A stretch of DNA of 64,000 nt from Actinoplanes regularis (GTDB lineage: Bacteria > Actinomycetota > Actinomycetes > Mycobacteriales > Micromonosporaceae): NCBI RefSeq assembly GCF_900188005.1, contig NZ_FZNR01000015.1:62001-126000 (forward strand), in the 5' to 3' direction. The notes under the pieces were generated by a model. It had not been told where the DNA came from, did no database searches, and worked only from the letters and a program-made list of their open reading frames with translations. The position numbers and the translations under genes are program-made. Numbering within the stretch: position 1 is the stretch's first letter; the number at the start of each line of letters is the position of its first letter. Shown here one piece after another: positions 8,284 to 16,648 of the stretch.

Positions 8284-9485
8284 AGGGGGCTGGTCTTGAG
8301 GAACGCCTGAAGGCGCCGGGTGACCACGTCGAAAACCGTTTCCCGTACGGAGGGCGGCAGCCCGACCGCGTCGCAGTGCCGGCAGGCCAGCTCGGCCAGC
8401 CCGGCCGCCGCCGTGCGGACGACCGGATCGCCGAGCCCGTCCCGCGCGGCCACCCACCAGCGATCGGCGGCCGGGGCGGCGATCTCCCGGGCCCGCGCCG
8501 TGATCGAGTCGTCCGCCATCAGCGCGGCGATCACGGCGACCGGGACGATCCACTCCTCACCGGGCTGGGTGTCGAGGTAGCGGACCTCCAGGTAGCCGCG
8601 CGGCCGTACCGGCGGGAACAGGGTGTTCAGGTGATAGTCGAGGTCGGCCACGGTCGGTGGCCGCTCCACGAACACGCCGGACGTGATCCAGTCGGCGAAG
8701 GTGACGCCGGGTGGCGCGTCCCAGCAGTCACCGTCGCGGCGCACGCAGAGCAGCGGAGCGGCCAGGGCGTACCGGGCCCAGTCGCCGGCCGGGTCGCCGC
8801 CGTTCAGCGCCGGTCCGCTGCGACGCGGGTCGATGCCGTACCAGGCGGCCATCCGGGCGGACGCCCAGCCGGTGTCCCGGCCGGCGTGCTCGCGGGAGTT
8901 CGCGAAGAGGGCCAGCAGCGGCGGCCCGATCTCGTGCAGTGCCGCCCAGCGCGCGGGGGCCGAACCGGCCTCCCCGGCGTCCAGGCAGATCTGCAGGCCG
9001 GCCGTGCTGCTCATCATGGTGTGGCCGGCCCGGTCGAAGGCGCGCTCCATCGCGGCGTACCGCTGGGTGTCGAGGATGCGGCGCGGTTCGCGATGCGGGT
9101 CGATACCGCGTTCTCCCAGCACGATCCCGCTCCGGCCGAGCAACTCGGCGAGCAGGGCGTGATCGGCGGTGACGGCGGCGTGCAGGGCGGGCAGGGACTC
9201 CGCCGGGGCCGAGGAGATCTCGACCTGGCCGCCCGGTTCGACGGTGACCGCGCCACCGCTGGGCAGTGGCTCCGGCTCCGGATTGCCGAGGCTGGCGGGC
9301 GCGTGCCCGCCGAGTGCGGCGCGCAGCTCCTCGGGCCGCAGGTGGGCGGCCGGGTCGCCGGCGCGATGTGTGGTCCATTCCAGTTCGGCGCCGATCCACC
9401 GGGGCGGTCCGGTCTTGAAACAGATGCCCTCGATGTGTTCGATCGCCTCCGAGCTGTCTTGCAGCACCCGATCGACCGACCTCAT
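8280..9485 (-). CDS. egtA: Glutamate-cysteine ligase EgtA (ergothioneine pathway)
   Basis: ATP-dependent formation of gamma-glutamylcysteine for EgtB. 401 residues of the actinobacterial GCS2 family, with GAELEWTTH near 32-40, HYNLNTLF-type segment DYHLNTLFPPVRPRGYLEVR and ARMAAWYGIDPRRSG. I chose the ATG at 9485, which has GAGGGGGAG just upstream; an in-frame GTG at 9515 has no ribosome site. First gene of egtABCD, divergent from the GH3 gene. Confidence 0.92.
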   Translation of the reverse strand: MRSVDRVLQDSSEAIEHIEGICFKTGPPRWIGAELEWTTHRAGDPAAHLRPEELRAALGGHAPASLGNPEPEPLPSGGAVTVEPGGQVEISSAPAESLPALHAAVTADHALLAELLGRSGIVLGERGIDPHREPRRILDTQRYAAMERAFDRAGHTMMSSTAGLQICLDAGEAGSAPARWAALHEIGPPLLALFANSREHAGRDTGWASARMAAWYGIDPRRSGPALNGGDPAGDWARYALAAPLLCVRRDGDCWDAPPGVTFADWITSGVFVERPPTVADLDYHLNTLFPPVRPRGYLEVRYLDTQPGEEWIVPVAVIAALMADDSITARAREIAAPAADRWWVAARDGLGDPVVRTAAAGLAELACRHCDAVGLPPSVRETVFDVVTRRLQAFLKTSPL

Positions 9486-9520
9486 GCTCCCCCTCACCGT
9501 CTCGGACAGCGACACCGAGA

Positions 9521-9564
9521 CGATTACTCAGAGTAATCGAAAGACTCCGATATGTGCGATCCTA
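9521..9564 (-). promoter_or_regulatory. egtA upstream region: -10 TAGGAT and 19-bp perfect palindrome
   Basis: On the minus strand TAGGAT (9564-9559) is a good actinobacterial -10; no convincing -35 is seen. About 12 nt past the expected start lies the perfect palindrome CGATTACTCAGAGTAATCG (9521-9539; 9-bp arms, one central base). It looks like an operator for an unidentified dimeric regulator of the ergothioneine operon. Binding is inferred. Confidence 0.45.
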
Positions 9565-9661
9565 TCGGACCTTACCCGCATCGACGAGGTTCCGCCGTCC
9601 CGGTTCACCCGCTTTCCAGATGTTTCCGCACCGTCCGGCCACCATCGGCGAGGATCTAAAA

Positions 9662-9699
9662 GTTCCGGAACCGGGCCGGGGTGCCGGAACCGGTTCCGG
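9662..9699 (+). promoter_or_regulatory. Palindromes upstream of the GH3 gene (operator candidates)
   Basis: GTTCCGGAAC (9662-9671) and the 16-bp perfect palindrome CCGGAACCGGTTCCGG (9684-9699) share the GGAAC core, 69 bp before the GH3 start. A central CG step and the link to a sugar hydrolase suggest a LacI-type operator, but no LacI gene is nearby. Confidence 0.4.
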
Positions 9700-9767
9700 A
9701 CTGGAAGACTCCGAGACGTTCATGTTTGGCAGACCGTGCTTCGCGGTCATGACGACCGGGGGCCCGC

Positions 9768-12014
9768 ATGCCCGCAGAATTCCCCTACCTGGATCCCGCT
9801 CTCGCCGTCGAGCAGCGCGTCGACGACCTGCTCAGCCGCATGACCCTGCCCGAGAAGGTGGGGCAGATGCTGCAATTGGACGCCCGGCAGGACCTGGCCG
9901 AGATCATTCAGGACAAACTGGCCGGATCCATCCTGCACACCTCGCCCGCCAAGCTGATCGAGGCGAGCGAGCTGCTGGCCCGCACCCGACTGAAAATTCC
10001 GCTGCTCACCGCGGAGGACTGCATCCACGGCCACTCGTTCTGGCCGGGCGCGACGATCTTCCCGACCCAGCTGGCGATGGCCGCGTCCTGGGACCCGGAG
10101 CTGCTGGAACGGGTCGCCCGGGCGACCGCGGTCGAGGTGTCGGCGACCGGCATCCACCAGACCTTCTCCCCGGTGCTGTGCATCGCCCGGGACCTGCGCT
10201 GGGGCCGGGTCGACGAGACCTTCGGCGAGGACCCCCTGCTGATCGGTGACCTCGGCGCGGCGATGATCCGCGGATACCAGGGCGCCGGCCTGACCGACCC
10301 GACCGGCATCCTGGCCACCGCCAAACACTTCGCCGGTTACTCCGAGACCCAGGGCGGCCGGGACGCCAGCGAGGCCGACATCAGCCGGCGCAAGCTGCGC
10401 TCGTGGTTCCTGCCGCCGTTCGAGCGGGCCGCCCGGGAGGGCTGCCAGGTCTTCATGCTCGGCTACCAGTCGATGGACGGCGTGCCGATCACCGCGAACA
10501 AGTGGCTGCTCAACGACGTGCTCAAGGGCGAGTGGGGCTTCACCGGCACGCTGGTCACCGACTGGGACAACGTCGGGCGGATGGTCTGGGAACAGAAGGT
10601 CTGCGCCGACTACGCGGAGGCCGCGGCGCTGGCGGTCAAGGCCGGGAACGACCTGGTCATGACGACCCCCGGATTCTTCGAGGGCGCCCAGCAGGCGATC
10701 GAGCGGGGCCTGCTCGCGGAGGCCGACATCGATTCCGCCGTACGCCGGATCCTGCGCCTCAAATTCGAACTGGGCCTGTTCGAGAACCCGCGCACCCCGG
10801 ACGCCGCCCGGCAGCGCGAGGTGATCGGCTGCAGCGCGCACAGCGAGCTCAACCTCGAAGTTGCCCGCCGCTCGCTGGTGCTGCTGCGCAACGACGGCAC
10901 CCTGCCGATCGACCCGGCCGGCGGCCCCCGCCGGATCGCCGTGCTCGGCCCGAACGCCGACGACGTCTCCGCCCAGCTCGGCGACTGGGCCGGCGACTCC
11001 GGCCAGGTCGGCTGGCTGATGGACGGGCACCCGCGCGAGCTGACCTCGACCGTGCTGGACGGGATCCGGGCGACCGTCCCGGCGGGCTGGGAGGTCGTCC
11101 ACGAGCGGGGCGCCGAGATCGAACGCCTGGTCCCGGACCCGGAGGGCGAGACGTTCCCGGACGGGCAGCCCCGCCCGCCGGTCTCCGAGTCCGCACCGGT
11201 CGACCCGGCGCGCATCGCCGCGGCCGCCGCCCTGGCCGCCGATTCCGACTACGCGGTCGTGGTGGTCGGCGACACCGTCAACCTGACCGGGGAGGGCTGC
11301 TCGACGGCCACCCTGGACCTGCTCGGCGGGCAGATCGCGCTGCTCGACGCGGTCGCCGCGACCGGCACCCCGATGATCGTCGTACTGATCAACTCGAAGC
11401 CCCTCGTCCTGCCGCCGTCGGCGCTCGGCGCGGCGGCGATCATCCAGGCGTTCAACCCCGGCATGCGCGGCGGGCAGGCGCTCGCCGAGCTGCTGCTCGG
11501 GTTCATCGAGCCGAGCGGGCGGCTGCCGATCTCGGCCGCCCGTCACGTCGGGCAGCAGCCGGTCTACTACAACCAGCTGCGTGGCCAGCACGGCACGCGG
11601 TACGCGGACCTCACCCAGGACCCGCTGTTCGCCTTCGGCGAGGGACTGAGCTACACCACGGTGGTGTACGACGGACTGGCCATCGGCGAGCCGGACGTGC
11701 CGGCCGACGGGGTCGTGCGGGCGACCGTGCGGCTGTCCAACACCGGGACGCGGCCGGCGGTGGAGACCGTTCAGGCGTACGTCAGCGACCTGGTCACCAG
11801 CGTGACCTGGGCACATCGTGAGCTCAAGGCGTACCGGCAGGTGACCGTGCCGCCGGGCGAGAGCCTGACCGTGGAGATCGAGATCCCGGCGGCGGAGTGC
11901 ACGCTGGTCGACGCGGACGGCCGGCGGGTCGTCGAGCCGGGAGACTTCGAACTGCTCGTCGGGCCGAACTCGCGCCTGTCCGCCCTGCAGTCCGCCAAGT
12001 TCCGGATCAGCTAG
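9768..12014 (+). CDS. Glycoside hydrolase family 3 beta-glucosidase
   Basis: Retaining GH3 enzyme of 748 residues: N-terminal TIM barrel (about 10-330), alpha/beta sandwich with LVLLRNDGTLPI and AVLGPNAD (about 370-590) and a C-terminal fibronectin-like domain (about 650-748). KHFAGY is at 186-191. The nucleophile is Asp265 in LVTDWDNV, where SDW is commoner. No signal peptide, so it probably acts inside the cell on imported beta-glucosides or xylosides; exact substrate cannot be read from sequence. Monocistronic, plus strand, with upstream palindromes and downstream tandem hairpins. Confidence 0.93.
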   Translation: MPAEFPYLDPALAVEQRVDDLLSRMTLPEKVGQMLQLDARQDLAEIIQDKLAGSILHTSPAKLIEASELLARTRLKIPLLTAEDCIHGHSFWPGATIFPTQLAMAASWDPELLERVARATAVEVSATGIHQTFSPVLCIARDLRWGRVDETFGEDPLLIGDLGAAMIRGYQGAGLTDPTGILATAKHFAGYSETQGGRDASEADISRRKLRSWFLPPFERAAREGCQVFMLGYQSMDGVPITANKWLLNDVLKGEWGFTGTLVTDWDNVGRMVWEQKVCADYAEAAALAVKAGNDLVMTTPGFFEGAQQAIERGLLAEADIDSAVRRILRLKFELGLFENPRTPDAARQREVIGCSAHSELNLEVARRSLVLLRNDGTLPIDPAGGPRRIAVLGPNADDVSAQLGDWAGDSGQVGWLMDGHPRELTSTVLDGIRATVPAGWEVVHERGAEIERLVPDPEGETFPDGQPRPPVSESAPVDPARIAAAAALAADSDYAVVVVGDTVNLTGEGCSTATLDLLGGQIALLDAVAATGTPMIVVLINSKPLVLPPSALGAAAIIQAFNPGMRGGQALAELLLGFIEPSGRLPISAARHVGQQPVYYNQLRGQHGTRYADLTQDPLFAFGEGLSYTTVVYDGLAIGEPDVPADGVVRATVRLSNTGTRPAVETVQAYVSDLVTSVTWAHRELKAYRQVTVPPGESLTVEIEIPAAECTLVDADGRRVVEPGDFELLVGPNSRLSALQSAKFRIS

Positions 12015-12067
12015 ACCGAGCCGGCGATACCGCCACCCGCACCAGCCACCGACCCCCGGCTGGGCCG

Positions 12068-12125
12068 GGTGGTGGTATCGCCACCACCATGACCCCCAGC
12101 CGGCGAGGCCCGGCTGCGCTGGGGG
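12068..12125 (+). terminator. Tandem hairpins after the GH3 gene
   Basis: First hairpin GGTGGTGG/CCACCACC with a 5-nt loop (12068-12088); second CCCCCAGC/GCTGGGGG (12093-12125) with an internally paired loop. They begin 54 bp after the stop and end about 90 bp before the next start, fitting a GH3 terminator. Confidence 0.6.
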
Positions 12126-12214
12126 CGTGACCAGCATTAACAGCGGCCGGTCTCCGGGACGGATGGCACGATCGGGGTAGGTGCTCGTTGTCGAAGCCTG
12201 CCAGAGTGGGCGGC

Positions 12215-12910
12215 GTGCCAAAGCTATCGTTCGCTCGTTTCCGCAGGTCCCGGTCGTTGCGCCGCCTGATCCTCCTGGGTGGTTTGAGTACCGCGCTCGC
12301 CGTGCTCACCGTGGCGGCCAGCAACCTGTGGGTACGCCAGGAGTCGGCCGGCCACGTGTACTCACTGGCGGACGTGCCGAGCGCGCCGGTGGCGCTGGTG
12401 CTCGGCGCGCAGGTCGACGCGCCCGGCGTGCCGTCCGCGTTCCTCGCCGCGCGGCTGGAGATCGCCCGGCAGCTTTACGAGGCCGGCAAGGTCAAGGCGA
12501 TCCTGGTCTCCGGTGACCACGCCGAGTGGAATTACGACGAGCCGGGCGCGATGCAGGTCTGGCTGGTCGCCCGTGGTGTGCCGGCCGACCGGATCGTGAT
12601 GGACCACGCCGGCTTCGACACGTACGACTCCTGCGCCCGGGCCAACCAGATCTTCGGGGTTCGTCAGGCGATCGTGGTCAGCCAGTCGTTCCACGTGCCG
12701 CGGGCGGTGGCGCTGTGCCGGGCGCTCGGCATCGAGGCCACCGGGGTCGGCGACGACACGGCTCGCCTCTACAAGCCGCTGTGGGCGCGCGGCCAGACCC
12801 GGGAGTGGGCAGCCGCGGTCAAGGCCGCCTGGGATCTGGGCATCCGCCGGGACCCGATCTTCCTCGGCCCGCACGAGATCGGCGTGGAGACCGCGGTCGC
12901 CAACGGCTGA
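12215..12910 (+). CDS. SanA/YdcF-family (DUF218) membrane-anchored protein
   Basis: 231 residues from a GTG at 12215. A basic N-terminus (ARFRRSRSLRRL) precedes one membrane segment (LILLGGLSTALAVLTVAA); the rest is an extracytoplasmic DUF218 domain with ALVLGAQV, AILVSGDH, DHAGFDTYDSCARA and VVSQSFHVPRAVALC. SanA of E. coli affects envelope permeability and vancomycin sensitivity; the biochemical role is unsettled. A TTG at 12188 in frame is possible, but a -10-like TAGGTG at 12178-12183 would start transcription at about 12190, which favours 12215. Confidence 0.85.
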   Translation: MPKLSFARFRRSRSLRRLILLGGLSTALAVLTVAASNLWVRQESAGHVYSLADVPSAPVALVLGAQVDAPGVPSAFLAARLEIARQLYEAGKVKAILVSGDHAEWNYDEPGAMQVWLVARGVPADRIVMDHAGFDTYDSCARANQIFGVRQAIVVSQSFHVPRAVALCRALGIEATGVGDDTARLYKPLWARGQTREWAAAVKAAWDLGIRRDPIFLGPHEIGVETAVANG

Positions 12911-13031
12911 CCGGAGGCTCTCCCCCACGAAAGCACCATGACGACCCCGGACCGCCAACAGCTGACCCGAGACCCCCGCACGAGGTCGGCGTGGAGGGTC
13001 CGGATCGCCGGTGGCTGGTCCGGGCCGCCTG

Positions 13032-14426
13032 TTACCGCTCGGCGGGGCCGAGGTGGGTGCGGAGAGCGGACTCCACTTCGGCGGCGGGGCCCTGCCAAGC
13101 GATGTAGCCGTCGGGGCGGACGAGGGTGGCGAGGCGGGACTTCGCCTGTGGCGTAGCCACGTGCAGGCGTAGGTCGTACCCCCGAGGGGTCTGATCCTCA
13201 TCGGTCAGGAGCACGTGCTTCCCGGAGCGGAGCGCCTCGTAGAGCCGGCTTCCGTCGCGCAGCGTGACGTCCGCGGCGCGCGGAGCGCCCGCGTAGTCGA
13301 TGCCGACGCCGGAGAGGATGCCGGCGGCCTTGCGCCGCACCGGCGGCAGCGACATCAGCACGGAGCCGACGGTGTTGCGGATCGCGCGGGTCGCGGCGGT
13401 GCGGAGCAGCGCAAGGCGGATCAGGGTGCCGCTGCTACGGAGCACCAGCCTGCCGACCGGATGGCGTTCGGCCTGGTAGGAGTCGAGCAGACCGGCCGGT
13501 GCCCAGCCCTGGACAATGGCCGCGAGTTTCCACGAGAGGTTGGCGGCGTCCTGGAGGCCGGTGTTCATGCCCTGGCCGCCGGCCGGTGAGTGGACGTGCG
13601 CGGCGTCACCGGCCAGCAGCACCCGGCCGACGCGGTAGTTCGGGACCTGGCGCTCGTCGCTGTGGAAACGGGACATCCAGCGACTCTCGGTGACACCGAA
13701 GTCGGTGCCCAGCGCCTGGCGGGTGGCCTCGCGGATCTGCTCGAGGGTGACCGGGACCTCGTCGGAGACCTGCTTACGGCGGTCCCAAGCGAAGATCCGA
13801 TACCACCCGTCGCCGAACGGGACGACGAACGCGAACGCGCCACCGACCGCATTGACCGTGAGCGCGTCCGGCGGCGGAGTGGCCAGCCGGACGTCGGCCA
13901 GCATGATCGAGGTGAGCACCGAGCGCCCGGGGAACGGCTGCCCGATCGCCGCGCGGACCGCGCTGTGCACGCCGTCGGCGCCGACCACCCAGTCCGCGGT
14001 GACCGTCGCGCCGTCCGCGAAGGTCAGCGTGACCCGGTCGGAGTCCTGATCCAGACCGGTCACGGAGGCACCGCGGACGATCTGCGCGCCGGCCTTGACG
14101 GCTCGCTCCTCCAGAAGGTGCTCGACGTTGTACTGCGGCGTGATCAACACATACGGGAACCGGGACGGCAGACCGGACAGGTCGAACCGGATCCGGTCGA
14201 AGAACCGCAGCCCCTCGATCTTGGCGCCGGTCGCGATCAGGTCGTCGGCGAGACCGCGGGCGTCGAGAACCTCCAGGGACCGGGCGTGGACGCCGAAGGC
14301 ACGGGTCAGATTCGACGTGTCGGACCGGCGCTCGAAGACGGTCACCTCGACCCCGGCCCGGGCCAGGTCTCCGGCCAGGAGCAGGCCGGTCGGGCCGGCT
14401 CCGACGATCGCCACGGTGGTGTGCAT
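13032..14426 (-). CDS. FAD-dependent aromatic monooxygenase (PheA/TfdB type)
   Basis: 464-residue single-component flavoprotein hydroxylase. Start is the ATG at 14426 behind GGGAGG. N-terminal FAD motif VAIVGAGPTGLLLAGD (5-20), the middle motif DWVVGADGVHSAVR, and GDAAHVHSPAGGQGMNTGLQDAANLSWKL typical of the family; C-terminal thioredoxin-like tail. It likely hydroxylates an aromatic or polyketide-like substrate, which cannot be named. It is divergent from a TetR gene with shared operators, so it is probably derepressed by its substrate (antibiotic inactivation or catabolism are both possible). Confidence 0.88.
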   Translation of the reverse strand: MHTTVAIVGAGPTGLLLAGDLARAGVEVTVFERRSDTSNLTRAFGVHARSLEVLDARGLADDLIATGAKIEGLRFFDRIRFDLSGLPSRFPYVLITPQYNVEHLLEERAVKAGAQIVRGASVTGLDQDSDRVTLTFADGATVTADWVVGADGVHSAVRAAIGQPFPGRSVLTSIMLADVRLATPPPDALTVNAVGGAFAFVVPFGDGWYRIFAWDRRKQVSDEVPVTLEQIREATRQALGTDFGVTESRWMSRFHSDERQVPNYRVGRVLLAGDAAHVHSPAGGQGMNTGLQDAANLSWKLAAIVQGWAPAGLLDSYQAERHPVGRLVLRSSGTLIRLALLRTAATRAIRNTVGSVLMSLPPVRRKAAGILSGVGIDYAGAPRAADVTLRDGSRLYEALRSGKHVLLTDEDQTPRGYDLRLHVATPQAKSRLATLVRPDGYIAWQGPAAEVESALRTHLGPAER

Positions 14427-14437
14427 GACTACCTCCC

Positions 14438-14529
14438 TCAACGCTTGTTGGCCAACGCTTGTTGACAACGATAGGCAGGATTCAGCGCCCTCGTCAACAC
14501 TTGTTGGCCAACGTGCGTTGACATAGATT
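14438..14529. promoter_or_regulatory. Divergent monooxygenase/TetR promoters with two 28-bp operators
   Basis: Two related elements (14438-14465 and 14494-14521), each TCAAC...GTTGGCCAAC...GTTGA, share the core palindrome GTTGGCCAAC, 56 bp apart. TetR promoter: TTGTTG (14501-14506), 17 bp, TAGATT (14524-14529), giving a start at about 14536, the A of its ATG. Monooxygenase promoter (minus): TTGACG (14497-14492), 18 bp, TATCGT (14473-14468). Site 2 fills the tetR spacer and touches the opposing -35; site 1 covers the opposing start, so one repressor could close both. Confidence 0.7.
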
Positions 14530-14535
14530 TGTGGC

Positions 14536-15093
14536 ATGACAGCACCACGCCGCTCCGACAGCACCCGAGCCGCGATCCTCACCGCGGCGCGCGAGCGGTT
14601 CGCCGCCGACGGCTTCGAGCGGGCCACCATCCGGGCCATCGCCGCCGACGCGAACATCGACCCGTCCCTGGTCATGCGCTACTACGGCAACAAGGAGAAG
14701 CTGTTCGCGGCGGCCGCCGAGTTCGACCTGCGCCTGCCCGACCTCGACGGGGTGCCGCCCGATCGGCACGGCGCCGCCCTGGTCGAGCACTTCCTGGACC
14801 GCTGGGCCGGCGACGACAAGCTGCTCGCGCTCCTCCGGGCCGGAGTCACCTACGAGGCCGCCGCCGAGCGGATGCGGGAGATCTTCGCCGCCCAACTCGG
14901 GCCGATCGCCGCCCGGGTGGCGCCCGATCCGGCGACGGCCGCGACCCGGGCCGGGCTGGTCGCCACCCAGATCCTCGGTTTCGCGCTCTGCCGGTTCGTG
15001 CTGAAGCTGCCCCCGGTGGCCGATCTCGACCGGGACGCGGCGGTCGCCTGGCTCGGGCCGACCGTGCAGCGCTACCTGCATGGCAGCATCTGA
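14536..15093 (+). CDS. TetR/AcrR-family repressor
   Basis: 185 residues. The N-terminal helix-turn-helix spans about 10-55 (RAAILTAARERFAADGF, TIRAIAADANIDPSLVMRYYGNKEKL), followed by a ligand-binding domain with WLGPTVQRYL at the end. Divergent from the flavin monooxygenase; the predicted transcript starts at the ATG (leaderless) and an operator lies in its own promoter, so autoregulation is expected. The ligand is probably the monooxygenase substrate (inference). Confidence 0.9.
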   Translation: MTAPRRSDSTRAAILTAARERFAADGFERATIRAIAADANIDPSLVMRYYGNKEKLFAAAAEFDLRLPDLDGVPPDRHGAALVEHFLDRWAGDDKLLALLRAGVTYEAAAERMREIFAAQLGPIAARVAPDPATAATRAGLVATQILGFALCRFVLKLPPVADLDRDAAVAWLGPTVQRYLHGSI

Positions 15094-15105
15094 CATTGAC
15101 GAACG

Positions 15106-15128
15106 TGGACATCTTGTCCAGAGTGGAC
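15106..15128 (+). promoter_or_regulatory. Overlapping TGGACA-type palindromes before the M28 peptidase
   Basis: TGGACATCTTGTCCA (15106-15120) and GTCCAGAGTGGAC (15116-15128) share one half-site, in the 48 bp between the TetR stop and the peptidase start. They could be an operator or RNA hairpins; the role is unknown. Confidence 0.35.
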
Positions 15129-15141
15129 GAGAGTGACGGGC

Positions 15142-16512
15142 ATGACGAGACGGCGCGCCCTGCTCACCGCCGCGGTCGCGGCACCCCTGGTCGCGCCGGC
15201 GCGGGCCGCGCAGGCGGCCGGCCCGCGCCGGCGCCCGCCCGGCTCCGAGCTCAAGGAGATCCTGCGGGAGATCGATCCACGGCGGATCGAGGCCACCGTC
15301 CGGCGGCTGGCCGCCTTCGGCACCCGGCACACGCTGTCCGCACAGGACGATCCGGTACGCGGCATCGGCGCCGCCCGTGACTGGATCCACCGGCAGCTGA
15401 CCGGCCACGCCGCGGCCTCCGGCGGCCGGATGACCGTCGAGCTCCAGTCCTTCGTGCAGCCGGTCTCCCCGCGCGTACCCACGCCGACGACCATCACCAA
15501 CGTGATCGCCACCCTGCGCGGCAGCGTCACCCCGGAACGGATCTACGTGGTCACCGGCCACTACGACTCCCGCGCCACCGACGTGCTCGACTTCACCAGC
15601 GACGCGCCGGGCGCCGACGACGACGCCTCCGGGGTCGCGGTCGTCCTGGAACTGGCCCGGGTGCTGGCCCGGCGGGCACCCGAGGCGACCCTGGTCTTAG
15701 CCGCGGTGGCCGGCGAGGAGCAGGGCCTCTACGGCTCCGACCACCTGGCCCAGGCCTACCGGGACGCGGGCGCCGACATCCAGGGCATGTTCAGCAACGA
15801 CATCGTCGGGACGGGCGACGCGCACGACGGCAGCCGGCCCGCGCCGCACACCGTCCGGCTCTTCGTCGAGGGCGTGCCGACCGCCGAGACCGTGGCCGAG
15901 GCGAGCACCCGGCGCAGTGTCGGCGGGGAGAACGACGGGCCGTCGCGCCAGCTCGGCCGCTTCGTGGGCGAGGTCGCGGCGAACCCGCAGACCGGGATGG
16001 ACGTCCGGGTCGTCTGGCGTCGCGACCGCTACCTGCGCGGCAGCGACCACGTCTCGTTCCTGCTGCGCGGCTATCCGGCGGCCCGGTTCACCGAGCCGCG
16101 GGAGAATTTCGCCCACGAGCACCAGGACGTCAAGGTCGTCGACGGTGTGCAGTACGGCGACCTGGTCGAGTTCTGCGACTTCGGCTACATCGCGCGGGTC
16201 GCCCGGGTGAACGCGGCCACCCTCTGGTCGCTCGCCAACGCGCCCGGCACGCCGAAGGGCGTGGTCATCGACACCACCCAGCTGACCAACCGGACGACCC
16301 TGCGCTGGACTCTGGGCAGCGAGCCCGACCTGGCCGGCTACGAGGTGCTCTGGCGGGAGACGACCGCCGCGGACTGGACCGACGTGGTCGCGGTGGGCAA
16401 GGTCGACACGGCGACCGTGGACATCTCCAAAGACAACGTGCAATTCGGCGTACGAGCGGTGGACACTTCCGGACACCGCAGTCCGGCTGCTGCGCCACGC
16501 CCCTCGGCCTGA
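15142..16512 (+). CDS. Secreted M28-family zinc metallopeptidase with C-terminal Fn3-like domain
   Basis: 456 residues from the ATG at 15142 (an in-frame GTG at 15133 is possible). The N-terminus MTRRRALLTAAVAAPLVAPA is a twin-arginine-like signal. The M28 metal and catalytic residues are visible, numbered from 15133: GHYDSR (His143, Asp145), GADDDASG (Asp162-164), GEEQGLYGS (Glu195, Glu196), NDIVG (Asp223) and a late His in FAHEHQDV. The last 90 residues (LRWTLGSEPDLAGYEVLWRE, VRAVDTSGHRSP) look like a fibronectin type III fold. Probably an exported aminopeptidase. Confidence 0.87.
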   Translation: MTRRRALLTAAVAAPLVAPARAAQAAGPRRRPPGSELKEILREIDPRRIEATVRRLAAFGTRHTLSAQDDPVRGIGAARDWIHRQLTGHAAASGGRMTVELQSFVQPVSPRVPTPTTITNVIATLRGSVTPERIYVVTGHYDSRATDVLDFTSDAPGADDDASGVAVVLELARVLARRAPEATLVLAAVAGEEQGLYGSDHLAQAYRDAGADIQGMFSNDIVGTGDAHDGSRPAPHTVRLFVEGVPTAETVAEASTRRSVGGENDGPSRQLGRFVGEVAANPQTGMDVRVVWRRDRYLRGSDHVSFLLRGYPAARFTEPRENFAHEHQDVKVVDGVQYGDLVEFCDFGYIARVARVNAATLWSLANAPGTPKGVVIDTTQLTNRTTLRWTLGSEPDLAGYEVLWRETTAADWTDVVAVGKVDTATVDISKDNVQFGVRAVDTSGHRSPAAAPRPSA

Positions 16513-16648
16513 TAGGTTCGCTCCACGACCACGCTCCTGGTGCGTGATCCCCGAGTGCTCGAAAGAGTGAAGCCAATGATTGCCCCGGTGTCCACCAACG
16601 GCTTCTTGCTTCCCTTTTTCTCTGAGCCCTCGGAAGGGTCTTCCCACC

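Noticed and set aside
9747..12221. 824-codon minus-strand frame opposite the GH3 gene
   Set aside because: Arg/Asp/Gly-rich shadow with no family features.
15133..15141. GTG start for the M28 peptidase
   Set aside because: Possible, but the ATG at 15142 gives a cleaner twin-arginine N-terminus; neither has a strong ribosome site.
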